Source of the DNA: F-183 sp036502165
GTDB lineage: Bacteria; Acidobacteriota; Terriglobia; Bryobacterales; Bryobacteraceae
Length of the DNA stretch: 22,641 bases
Direction: 5' to 3'
NCBI GenBank assembly: GCA_036502165.1
Contig: DASXZC010000465.1
Span: 1 to 22,641, forward strand
This document shows positions 16,084 to 22,641 of this stretch, piece by piece (positions within the stretch are counted from its first letter, which is position 1; every line of letters begins with the position of its first letter). The notes under the pieces are model-generated. The model saw nothing but the letters and a program-made list of their open reading frames with translations. It was not told where the DNA came from and did not search any database. Position numbers and translations under genes: made by a program.

Positions 16084-16542
16084 CTACTTCGCAGGCGTCG
16101 CGCCGCGCATATCGAGGAGGATGTAGGTAACGATTGCGAGTCCGCAGAGATTCTTCTCGCTGTCGTGGATCTCCACTTCGCCGATTGACAGGGTCGATCC
16201 TGTGCGGCGCAGACGGGCACGGGCGTAGACGGTGCTGCCGAGAGCGATGGGGCGGAAGTAATTGATCTTCAATTCGACCGTCGTGATCGGGCGGCCCTTG
16301 TAATGGCGCGTGGTTGCAATTCCTACGGCGGCATCGGCGAGAGTCGCTGAAACGCCGCCGTGGAGGACTCCCACAAGATTGAGCAGCTTCGGTTTCACGC
16401 GGCACTTGATGGTGACGCCATCGTCGTGCGTCTCATGCAGGCGGATGCCGAGAACCGTATTGAAGGCCATGCGAGGCAGCATGTCGCGTATGGCTTTCGC
16501 TCCGTCATCCTGCAAGGTTTGCTGTTTCTTTTTTTCGGGCAC
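16084..16542 (-). CDS. PaaI-like hot-dog thioesterase
   Basis: The 152-residue protein has the PaaI-type hot-dog fold with signature NLVGVLHGGVSATLADAA (about 58-75) and a long strand region TVELKINYFRPI. These enzymes cleave acyl-CoA thioesters, often aryl-CoA. The frame stays open to 16689, but that overlaps the divergent SDR gene; GTG 16542 gives the normal family length. It has no Shine-Dalgarno, and a minus-strand TACAAT (16556-16551) places the transcription start almost on the GTG. Acyl substrate unknown. Confidence 0.87.
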   Translation of the reverse strand: MPEKKKQQTLQDDGAKAIRDMLPRMAFNTVLGIRLHETHDDGVTIKCRVKPKLLNLVGVLHGGVSATLADAAVGIATTRHYKGRPITTVELKINYFRPIALGSTVYARARLRRTGSTLSIGEVEIHDSEKNLCGLAIVTYILLDMRGATPAK

Positions 16543-16550
16543 TGAAGAAG

Positions 16551-16560
16551 ATTGTATATT
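16551..16560. promoter_or_regulatory. Overlapping divergent -10-like elements, thioesterase / SDR
   Basis: Minus-strand TACAAT (16556-16551) and plus-strand TATATT (16555-16560) overlap by two bases within the 43-bp gap between the two start codons. Each matches 5/6 of the -10 consensus. The -35 regions are poor. Confidence 0.4.
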
Positions 16561-16585
16561 GGACGCTGGAATTTCCCTTCCTACT

Positions 16586-17365
16586 ATGCAGATCAAAGAC
16601 AAAGTAGTCGTCGTCACTGGAGCCGCGAGCGGCATCGGGCGGGCGCTCGCCGAGCGGTTCACGAAAGAAGGCGCCAAGCGCGTGGTCATCGCGGACGTGG
16701 ATGCCGCAGGGCTCGAGCGAGTCGCGAAGGAAACGGGCGCGTTGGCGATCCGAACGGACGTTGGACTCGAGGCGCAGATTCAACATTTGATCTGGCATAC
16801 CGAGGAGACCGTTGGACCGATTGATCTCTACTGTTCGAACGCCGGCATCGGACTCGATGGCGGACCGGAAGTCCCCGACAGCGGATGGCAGCGGATCTGG
16901 AACATCAACGTGATGGCACATATCTGGGCGGCGCGCGTGCTGGTTCCGCTCATGATTGGCCGCAAAAATGGATATTTTCTCGAGACGGTTTCTGCAGCGG
17001 GATTGTTGACGCAGATCGGCTCGGCGCCATATGCGGTCACGAAGCACGCGGCATTGTCCTTCGCCGAGTGGTTGTCGGTGACGTATGGCGACGAGGGATT
17101 GAAAGTATCGGCGCTCTGCCCGCAGGGCGTCAAGACTGCGATGCTGTTGACTCCCGAGCCGCATTCCGGCACGTTTCTGCTCGAAGGCGCGATCGAGGCT
17201 GAGGCGGTTGCGGAGTCGGTGGTGCGAGGGCTCGAGAGTGAACAGTTCCTCATCCTGCCGCATCCGGAAGTCGCCGACTACGTGAGGCGCAAGGCTGACG
17301 ATCGCGATCGTTGGATTCGCGGGATGCGCCGTTTGCAGGCGAAAATACAGGGGAGGAAGCACTGA
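16586..17365 (+). CDS. Short-chain dehydrogenase/reductase (SDR)
   Basis: The 259-residue classical SDR has the cofactor motif TGAASGIG (11-18), D37 after the second strand (favouring NAD over NADP), NAG (85-87), and the catalytic set N108, S136, Y149, K153 (YAVTK). The substrate-binding C-terminus ends with an Arg-rich helix. Start ATG 16586 sits directly before the first strand; the frame is open further upstream only because it runs antisense to the thioesterase. No strong Shine-Dalgarno. The next gene begins three bases after its stop, so they are co-transcribed. Substrate unknown. Confidence 0.92.
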   Translation: MQIKDKVVVVTGAASGIGRALAERFTKEGAKRVVIADVDAAGLERVAKETGALAIRTDVGLEAQIQHLIWHTEETVGPIDLYCSNAGIGLDGGPEVPDSGWQRIWNINVMAHIWAARVLVPLMIGRKNGYFLETVSAAGLLTQIGSAPYAVTKHAALSFAEWLSVTYGDEGLKVSALCPQGVKTAMLLTPEPHSGTFLLEGAIEAEAVAESVVRGLESEQFLILPHPEVADYVRRKADDRDRWIRGMRRLQAKIQGRKH

Positions 17366-17368
17366 CTC

Positions 17369-18154
17369 GTGTTTGAGAAGGAACTGCACTACGCGCGCAT
17401 CGCGGCTCGCACGGCGGCTGAGAACGCGCTCAAGATCCAACGCGGCGGCGTGACCGCGGAGACGAAGTCGGATCTGTCACCGGTCACGATCGCCGACAAG
17501 GAAGGTGAGCAGATCATTTCGCGCATTTTGCTCGATGCCTTTCCCGATGACGCGATTCTCGGTGAGGAGGGCGCAAGCAAGACTGGCACAAGCGGCCGGC
17601 GGTGGATCATCGATCCGATCGACGGCACTCGCGATTTTGTACGCGGGAATCTGCTGTGGTGCGTGCTGATCGGACTCGAGCAGGAAGACGATGGCGAGGT
17701 GCAGGCGGGGGTCGTGCACTTTCCGATGCTCGGCCAGACGTACTTCGCGGGGCGCGGGCTGGGCGCGTATTTGAACGACACGCAGATCCGCTGTTCGACG
17801 ATTGATGAGGTTGCGCAATCCGTGATCATGGTCAACGTCGGCAACAAGATCGTCCACCGTAAGGACGCCATGGAGTGGAACGAATTCATTGGGCAGTTCT
17901 GGGCGTTCCGTTCACTCGGCGGAGCACTCGATGCGATGGCTGTTTCACAAGGGCAGGCCGAGTTGTGGATCGAGCCCGCCGCGCAGTCGTGGGACTTTGC
18001 TCCGATGCAGGTGATCGCCGAAGAAGCGGCGGCGCGATTCTTCACGCTCGAAGGCGAGCGTTCGATTCACGGGAAATCCGGTGTCGTGTGCGCGCCTGGG
18101 ATCGAACGCGAAGTCCGCGAGTTCCTGTCCACTCTCCATCATCCGGCTCGATGA
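17369..18154 (+). CDS. hisN: Inositol-monophosphatase-family phosphatase, HisN-like
   Basis: The 261-residue protein shows the metal-binding motifs of the family: D43 in TIADKEGE, E66/E67 in GEEGA, D82-P-I-D85-G-T in WIIDPIDGTRDFVRG, and a late WDFAP. The FVRG extension after DGT, followed by LLWCVLIGLE, is typical of HisN-type histidinol-phosphatases rather than SuhB, so histidinol-phosphate hydrolysis in histidine synthesis is the best guess. Start GTG 17369 lies three bases after the SDR stop, with GGGGAGG (17350-17356) upstream. No other his gene is present; inositol- or other sugar-phosphatase activity remains possible. Confidence 0.82.
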   Translation: MFEKELHYARIAARTAAENALKIQRGGVTAETKSDLSPVTIADKEGEQIISRILLDAFPDDAILGEEGASKTGTSGRRWIIDPIDGTRDFVRGNLLWCVLIGLEQEDDGEVQAGVVHFPMLGQTYFAGRGLGAYLNDTQIRCSTIDEVAQSVIMVNVGNKIVHRKDAMEWNEFIGQFWAFRSLGGALDAMAVSQGQAELWIEPAAQSWDFAPMQVIAEEAAARFFTLEGERSIHGKSGVVCAPGIEREVREFLSTLHHPAR

Positions 18155-18264
18155 CGAAAGTTTAACTCCTAGGCCGCGCAACTGATACGCCCGAAGTGCG
18201 CTTACACATTCGTGAACGGCGTCGAAGTAAAAAAGCCGGCACAAATACAAGAGGAGGCAAACAA

Positions 18265-18579
18265 ATGAATCGAACATTGATTGTATTGATAACTGGCGCG
18301 ATGCTCACGGGCGCGTTGGCGATGGCGGAGGACAAGGTGGACCAGCGCGTCGCGAACCAACAGAAGCGCGTCGGTCAAGGACTGCAAACCGGCTCGCTGA
18401 CTACGAAAGAGGGGGCGAACCTGGAGAAGAAGGAAGCGGGTTTGCGCAAGGAGGTCCACAATGACCGCGTTGCCAACGGCGGCAAGTTGACTGGCGCTGA
18501 GAAGGCGCAAGTCAACAAGCAACAGAACAAGCTCAGCAATCAGATTTACAACAAGAAGCACAACGACAAGACTCGGTAG
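18265..18579 (+). CDS. Small secreted charged protein of unknown function
   Basis: The 104-residue protein has a signal peptide (about 1-21, ending ALAMA) and a very polar, Lys/Gln/Asn-rich helical body. It contains two related segments, each opening with a G-x-LT-x2-E pattern: GSLTTKEGANLEKKE and GKLTGAEKAQVNKQQN. It ends SNQIYNKKHNDKTR. ATG 18265 follows a strong GAGGAGG (18251-18257). Similar exported proteins occur in Acidobacteriota and Proteobacteria to my recollection, without known function. A single gene with its own terminator. No cysteines, so no disulfides. A stress or periplasmic binding role is a guess only. Confidence 0.78.
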   Translation: MNRTLIVLITGAMLTGALAMAEDKVDQRVANQQKRVGQGLQTGSLTTKEGANLEKKEAGLRKEVHNDRVANGGKLTGAEKAQVNKQQNKLSNQIYNKKHNDKTR

Positions 18580-18615
18580 GCTGGTCGGGCTGAGGAGCAA
18601 AGTTCGGAGGAGAGT

Positions 18616-18668
18616 GAAGCGGGTTTCCGCGCCGTGTGGTCCGGCGAGGAGCCCGCTTTCGCTTTTTT
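18616..18668 (+). terminator. Intrinsic terminator after the small secreted protein gene
   Basis: An outer stem AGCGGG/CCCGCT (18618-18623 and 18652-18657) and an inner CGCCG/CGGCG stem form an imperfect hairpin. A T6 run (18663-18668) follows six bases after it. It lies 37 bases after the small gene's stop. Confidence 0.75.
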
Positions 18669-18674
18669 GGTTTG

Positions 18675-20240
18675 TCAGTCGGGGAGTCCGTAGACGTACA
18701 CGCCGTTGCGAGTGGCGACGTAGACGCGGCCGTTCGCGACCATGGGGATGGTGAGACGAATGGCTCTGCCAAGTCCGTCTTTGGCATTGTTCGCGGTCGA
18801 GTACAGCAGGCGTCCGACATCGGCGGCGTCGTAAGCCTGCAAGACTGCGGTTCCGTCGTTTGCGTTCCAGGCTTTGGTGAGGACGACCCATACGATACCG
18901 TTCTTCGCGCCGTCGGCCGAGATCGAGGGGATCGCGCCGGGGTTGCCGAACTTGAACGTGCCGCTATGAACCGGCTGCGCCGAGAGGCGTCCATCTTTCA
19001 ATGCGAAATCCTTCAAGACATCGTCGCTCGCGAAATAGTACACATGCCCATTCCAATAGGCGGGCGCGCCGTAGACGCCGCCGGGGCTCGTGATCGTCTG
19101 GATCGCGTGACGGTCGGATCCGCTCTGAAATTTGCCCATGCGGTCGCGGTCGATCAGGTAGATGACTCCGGCTTTGCCTGCGGCGGCGAGCAGATGCGGA
19201 TGCGGCCCTGGCTGATCCGGCAAGAGCACGGGGCCTGTCGAGCCGAGATCATCATCCGACCAGTTCAACCTAAATTCATTGGATGGCGTAAAGAAATCAC
19301 GCACCGTGAGGGCATCGTTGACGAAGCTCAGTTTGAGGACGGAGTCGCCGTAATCGCGGCCGTTCGCGCTCGACGCAGTAAACTTGCCATTCCCCGTGAC
19401 TGTGTAAACGGCCCCGCTACTGTCGGCCGCCATTCCAGCTCCGGATTGCCAGATGCCGCTCTCGGTCGCGTCGGGCGATGCGTTGAACACTCCGGTTTGT
19501 TTCAGACTCCGGGCATCGTAGGCGAGCACCCAGCCATAGTACGGTCCCACATCGCACGAGGAACTCCACGCGGCGTAGATGGTGCCGCGATCGAGCAGCA
19601 GCGCGGCGCGCTGGTTCTCGAGAAGCGCGTGAAACGTCACTTCGCGCTTCGCAAGACCAAAGTATGAGGATCCGGAAATCGACGCGCGGATCAGCACTGG
19701 ACTTCCCGGCCGCTCCGATCCAGTCAAGATGTCGATCGAGTGCAGACGCTGAAAATATCTAGGCTTGCCATCGGCGCCGCGCTCGGCGGTGCGGGCGATG
19801 AGGTACATGGTGCCGGCCGCCGCATCGATCACCGGAGTCGATGCGATGCCAATCTCAGGACTGAGGAAAGAACACTGCGCGGCCTGCGCGCGAACGGTGT
19901 CGACTCCCTTGGCGGGATCGATGAGGCTCAGGTGCCACAGGGGATCCGCGGGCTTGCCGGCGGCGTCGAAGGCATAAATGCTGTCATGCCCGGTGGCGAT
20001 GAATACGACGTCATGGACACCTTTGCCTGGAATCGTGAGCTTGGGAACGAAGAGCGGCTCCGCGGTCACGTCGCCATCAACAGGCAGGATGAATTGTTTT
20101 CCGAAGTGGCCGCCGCTAACGTTTGCGGGAGTGAGTTGGGTTTCCTTCAGATTCGCGCCGGTCCGCGCATTGTCGTACTGCGCCGTCGTGACCAGCGGTT
20201 GTTGCGCGAGGAAGACGAACAGGAGTGCCTGGATCATCAT
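18675..20240 (-). CDS. Secreted PQQ-like beta-propeller protein
   Basis: The 521-residue protein has a signal peptide (MMIQALLFVFLAQ...) and a series of propeller blades with patterns such as DSIYAFDAAGKP, GVIYLIDRDRMG, GWVLAYDARSL and GRVYVATRNGVYVYG. This fits a PQQ-binding-like or WD-like eight-blade fold, but no catalytic dehydrogenase motif is seen. The segment QYDNARTGANLKETQLTPANV opens many Acidobacteriota exported propellers. ATG 20240 is chosen; the longer TTG frame at 20279 would be translated through the gapA terminator hairpin. A lone gene downstream of gapA. Function unknown, perhaps surface binding. Confidence 0.82.
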   Translation of the reverse strand: MMIQALLFVFLAQQPLVTTAQYDNARTGANLKETQLTPANVSGGHFGKQFILPVDGDVTAEPLFVPKLTIPGKGVHDVVFIATGHDSIYAFDAAGKPADPLWHLSLIDPAKGVDTVRAQAAQCSFLSPEIGIASTPVIDAAAGTMYLIARTAERGADGKPRYFQRLHSIDILTGSERPGSPVLIRASISGSSYFGLAKREVTFHALLENQRAALLLDRGTIYAAWSSSCDVGPYYGWVLAYDARSLKQTGVFNASPDATESGIWQSGAGMAADSSGAVYTVTGNGKFTASSANGRDYGDSVLKLSFVNDALTVRDFFTPSNEFRLNWSDDDLGSTGPVLLPDQPGPHPHLLAAAGKAGVIYLIDRDRMGKFQSGSDRHAIQTITSPGGVYGAPAYWNGHVYYFASDDVLKDFALKDGRLSAQPVHSGTFKFGNPGAIPSISADGAKNGIVWVVLTKAWNANDGTAVLQAYDAADVGRLLYSTANNAKDGLGRAIRLTIPMVANGRVYVATRNGVYVYGLPD

Positions 20241-20243
20241 GGG

Positions 20244-20276
20244 AAAAGGCCGGACCCATTCTAGGATCCGGCCTTT
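20244..20276 (-). terminator. Terminator of gapA, abutting the propeller gene start
   Basis: On the minus strand a perfect 10-bp stem (AAAGGCCGGA / TCCGGCCTTT, 20276-20267 and 20254-20245) with a 12-base loop ends in TTTT. It lies 24 bases after the gapA stop and ends only four bases before the next ATG, so it also forms the leader of that gene. Confidence 0.75.
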
Positions 20277-20278
20277 CA

Positions 20279-20306
20279 ATTTTACTCAAGCGGGCGTGAG
20301 TTACAA
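20279..20306 (-). promoter_or_regulatory. Candidate promoter of the propeller gene, overlapping the gapA stop
   Basis: Minus-strand TTGTAA (20306-20301, which includes the gapA TAA stop) is spaced 16 bases from TAAAAT (20284-20279). The -10 matches 5/6 and the -35 4/6. The predicted start (about 20272) lies inside the terminator hairpin. Confidence 0.4.
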
Positions 20307-21308
20307 GCCCTTCTTGCCCATGAACGTGACAAGGTCGACGACGCGGCAGGAATAACCCCACTCGTTGTCGTACCAGGAAACGACCTTCAACAAGTTGCCG
20401 CCGATCACTTTCGTCAAATCCGAATCAATGATCGAGCTGTTCGAGTTGTGCAGCATATCGGTCGACACAACCGGGTCGGATGTGTATCCGAGAATGCCTT
20501 TGAGACTTCCTTCGGAGGCTTCCTTCAACGCTGCGTTTACTTCTTCGGCGGTGGCGTCCTTCTTCAACAGGGCAACCAGGTCGACAACCGAGACGTTCGG
20601 CGTTGGCACGCGCATGGCGTAACCGTCGAGCTTGCCCTTCAGTTCCGGCATCACCAGAGAAATGGCTTTCGCGGCTCCGGTAGTCGTGGGGATCATGTTC
20701 AAAGCGGCTGCGCGAGCGCGGCGCAGGTCTTTGTGGGGAAAGTCGAGAACGTTCTGATCGTTGGTGTAGCTGTGGATGGTTGTCATCGACCCCTTGTCGA
20801 TGCCCCACTTTTCATGAATGACCTTGACGAACGGGGCAAGGCAATTGGTGGTGCAGGACGCGTTCGAGACGATGTGGTGCTTCTTCGGATCATAGGCGCT
20901 GTCATTGACGCCGAGGACGATGGTGATGTCTTCGTTCTTGGCTGGCGCTGAAATGATCACTTTCTTGACGGATCCGCGGAGATGCTTCTTCGCGTCGCCG
21001 CCGTCGGTGAAGCGGCCCGTGGATTCGACAACGATATCGACGCCGAGGCTCGGCCAGTCGATCTCGGCCGGATCCTTAGTTGCAAAAACCCGGATGGGTT
21101 TGCCGTTGACTTCGATGTTGGCTCCGTCAACTTTGACGGTGCCTTTGAACTGACCGAGGATCGAATCGTACTTCAGCAAGTGCGCAAGCGTCTTGGTGTC
21201 CGTCAAGTCATTGGCGGCCACAAATTCGACATCCGGATTGTTGATTCCGGCGCGGACGACATTACGACCAATGCGGCCGAAGCCGTTGATCCCTACTTTA
21301 ATTGGCAT
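20301..21308 (-). CDS. gapA: Glyceraldehyde-3-phosphate dehydrogenase, type I
   Basis: The 335-residue glycolytic enzyme oxidises glyceraldehyde-3-phosphate to 1,3-bisphosphoglycerate with NAD. The Rossmann motif INGFGRIGR (7-15), D34 in ANDLTD (NAD preference), catalytic C152 in SNASCTTNC, H179, and the C-terminal WYDNEWGYSCRVVDL are all intact. ATG 21308 is chosen, with AGAGGAG about a dozen bases upstream; the frame open to 21347 overlaps the neighbour's end. It follows the glycosyltransferase by 35 bases and is closed by a hairpin terminator. No pgk or tpi follows, so it is not in the common gap-pgk-tpi cluster. Confidence 0.98.
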   Translation of the reverse strand: MPIKVGINGFGRIGRNVVRAGINNPDVEFVAANDLTDTKTLAHLLKYDSILGQFKGTVKVDGANIEVNGKPIRVFATKDPAEIDWPSLGVDIVVESTGRFTDGGDAKKHLRGSVKKVIISAPAKNEDITIVLGVNDSAYDPKKHHIVSNASCTTNCLAPFVKVIHEKWGIDKGSMTTIHSYTNDQNVLDFPHKDLRRARAAALNMIPTTTGAAKAISLVMPELKGKLDGYAMRVPTPNVSVVDLVALLKKDATAEEVNAALKEASEGSLKGILGYTSDPVVSTDMLHNSNSSIIDSDLTKVIGGNLLKVVSWYDNEWGYSCRVVDLVTFMGKKGL

Positions 21309-21343
21309 GTGTAAAACGAACTCCTCTGAGGTTGGTGGGTGTG

Positions 21344-22624
21344 TCAATCCGATTTTAGCAAGCCGGATGCGGTCAGATCCAATCCCGTGAGCTTCTTAAC
21401 GATAACGATGACCGTCACCGCGACCGCCAGCATCATTAGTGCTGTGGCCGGAACCATGTAACGGAGGATCGGATTGACGAGTACCGCCATGAACCAGAAA
21501 TAGCAGACTACGGCGGCGATGCCCCAGGCGACGGCGCTCATGCGCAGACGGCGGCCCATCCACCACAGGCCGGCGCAGGCAGTGATGATGTAGACGAGTT
21601 CGATCAGCTTGTTGATGCCTTCGAAGTAGCCTTCGAGCGTGCCGTACCAGACGCGCGTCGTCTTCAGGTACATGAGCTTTATGAACGCGGTTGGATGGGT
21701 TTGCGCCTCTTCCTTGAGAAAGTTCACGAATCCGCCGGTCGAGCGGATCTGATCCTTCCGCGATTCGGCGCGGGCCATCAGTTCTTCGACATCGGAGGGG
21801 ACGGGAGCGGGGTGCAGAGCGACTCCATGGAGGCCGAAGGTCACACCGTCGATGTAGCCGGTTCCGCTGTTGTCGCCGACGAGGATCCAGCGGCCGAGAT
21901 GATCCTTCGCGATGACTTCCCAGGGGAGAATCGTCGCGAAGTTGACGGCGACCAGCAACGCGGCGAGCAATGTCCGCTGCATGATCGGCTGGCGGCGGCC
22001 GAAGAGGATCAGGGACGCGGCGGTGACGAATCCGCCCAGGACTCCGATGGGGCGGACCAGGGCGGCGAGCGCCCAGCAGACGCCGCTGAGGACGGCCCAT
22101 TTCCACGGCTTATTGTTGGTTGGTCCTGGCGCGACGAGGCGGACGTATCCATAAAACCCCCATAAAACGAAGGGAAGGAACGGCCCTTCTGAATTTGGCT
22201 GCTTCAACATCCACAGGAAGAATGGGTACGTGATCAGTAGAAGTGCCGCGATCCGCCCTGCCCAGGCGCCGAACAGGAACCGGCCGATCGTGTACATGGC
22301 CAGCACGGAGGCGACTTCGCACAGGGCGATGAACAGAGCCATCGCGACGCCATCGCCTATCACTTTTCCGACGATGAACACGCCGGCTAGCAGGACCGGA
22401 TAGCCGGGCGGATAAGCGGCGGCGAAATGTCCATTCGAATAGATGAAGCCGTTGCCGCCGATCCAGTTGCGGGCGGAGGTTTCGTAACAGCAGGTGTAGT
22501 CGTAATTCTGATTGGCTTGGAAGCGGGCGGGCAGAGAGAGCCAGAACACGCCGAGAAGCACGACCGCAAAAACCGCTAGGATAAGCCGGTCGCGCCCCGG
22601 ACGATCTGTTTCAAGGATCTTCAT
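21344..22624 (-). CDS. GT39/ArnT-like membrane glycosyltransferase
   Basis: The 426-residue protein has about ten membrane helices. The first periplasmic loop (YDYTCCYETSARNWIGGNGF, then YPPGYPVLLAG at about 70-80) and late RYMVPA motif resemble the GT-C superfamily (PMT/ArnT-like), which moves sugars from polyprenyl-phosphate carriers. The usual acidic pair of the first loop is not clear, here reading Y-D-Y. A soluble periplasmic segment lies at about 240-310. ATG 22624 has TGGAG seven bases upstream, so the gene is complete. It precedes gapA by 35 bases on the same strand. Donor and acceptor unknown. Confidence 0.8.
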   Translation of the reverse strand: MKILETDRPGRDRLILAVFAVVLLGVFWLSLPARFQANQNYDYTCCYETSARNWIGGNGFIYSNGHFAAAYPPGYPVLLAGVFIVGKVIGDGVAMALFIALCEVASVLAMYTIGRFLFGAWAGRIAALLLITYPFFLWMLKQPNSEGPFLPFVLWGFYGYVRLVAPGPTNNKPWKWAVLSGVCWALAALVRPIGVLGGFVTAASLILFGRRQPIMQRTLLAALLVAVNFATILPWEVIAKDHLGRWILVGDNSGTGYIDGVTFGLHGVALHPAPVPSDVEELMARAESRKDQIRSTGGFVNFLKEEAQTHPTAFIKLMYLKTTRVWYGTLEGYFEGINKLIELVYIITACAGLWWMGRRLRMSAVAWGIAAVVCYFWFMAVLVNPILRYMVPATALMMLAVAVTVIVIVKKLTGLDLTASGLLKSD

Positions 22625-22641
22625 AGAGCGCTCCAGTCGAT

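Noticed and set aside
16081..16086. Convergent stops of the DinB-like and thioesterase genes with no gap or terminator
   Set aside because: Close convergent stops are common in compact genomes; noted only as layout.
18202..18233. TTACAC and TAAAAA upstream of the small secreted protein as a promoter
   Set aside because: The 20-base spacing is too long and the -35 match is poor.

Overview
The window is a GC-rich chromosomal segment (roughly 60% GC by eye) with tightly packed genes, several 4-base start/stop overlaps and GTG/TTG starts. It most resembles an Acidobacteriota genome of the Bryobacterales/Solibacter kind. The main hints are the secreted PQQ-like propeller protein opening with a 'QYDNARTGAN' segment, the RND efflux operon style and many small exported proteins. 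This placement is inference from protein style, not from a marker gene. No phage, insertion sequence, CRISPR array or rRNA was seen. No gene-free stretch exceeds about 300 bases.

Layout, left to right. (1) 1-8333 is an efflux locus. A two-component system (histidine kinase, cut by the window edge, plus OmpR-type regulator) runs leftwards. A divergent five-gene operon runs rightwards: DUF190 (PII-like) protein, TolC-type outer-membrane protein, membrane-fusion lipoprotein, RND permease and a small secreted LVIVD-like propeller fragment. The operon ends at a strong hairpin terminator. The 165-bp divergent gap holds a 19-bp palindrome. (2) 8444-9727 is a tRNA-Pro(GGG) followed by two cargo-like genes (DUF1963 and a two-repeat DUF1508/YegP protein) of lower GC than the neighbours. 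A perfect 10-bp-arm palindrome lies just upstream of the DUF1508 gene. (3) 9821-11856 holds two exported hydrolases, a purple-acid-phosphatase-like metallophosphoesterase and an alpha/beta hydrolase, overlapping by 22 bases. (4) 11865-15522 holds a metallo-beta-lactamase-fold protein with an N-terminal zinc ribbon, divergent from a complete lutABC lactate-oxidation operon. Only 20 bases separate the two start codons, and they contain overlapping -10-like hexamers on opposite strands. (5) 15577-18579 holds a secreted DinB-like protein, a PaaI-like thioesterase divergent from an SDR/HisN-like phosphatase pair (again with overlapping -10-like hexamers), and a 104-residue secreted protein of unknown function. 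(6) 18675-22624, all leftward, holds a GT39-like membrane glycosyltransferase, gapA (GAPDH) and a secreted PQQ-like propeller protein.

The best-supported functional unit is the regulated tripartite efflux system. It has unusual extras: a DUF190 first gene, a His-rich patch in the sensor domain, and a propeller fragment as last gene. The best-supported metabolic unit is LutABC, which converts L-lactate to pyruvate. The least explained items are the DUF1963/DUF1508 pair next to the tRNA, the 104-residue secreted protein, and the overlapping divergent promoters.
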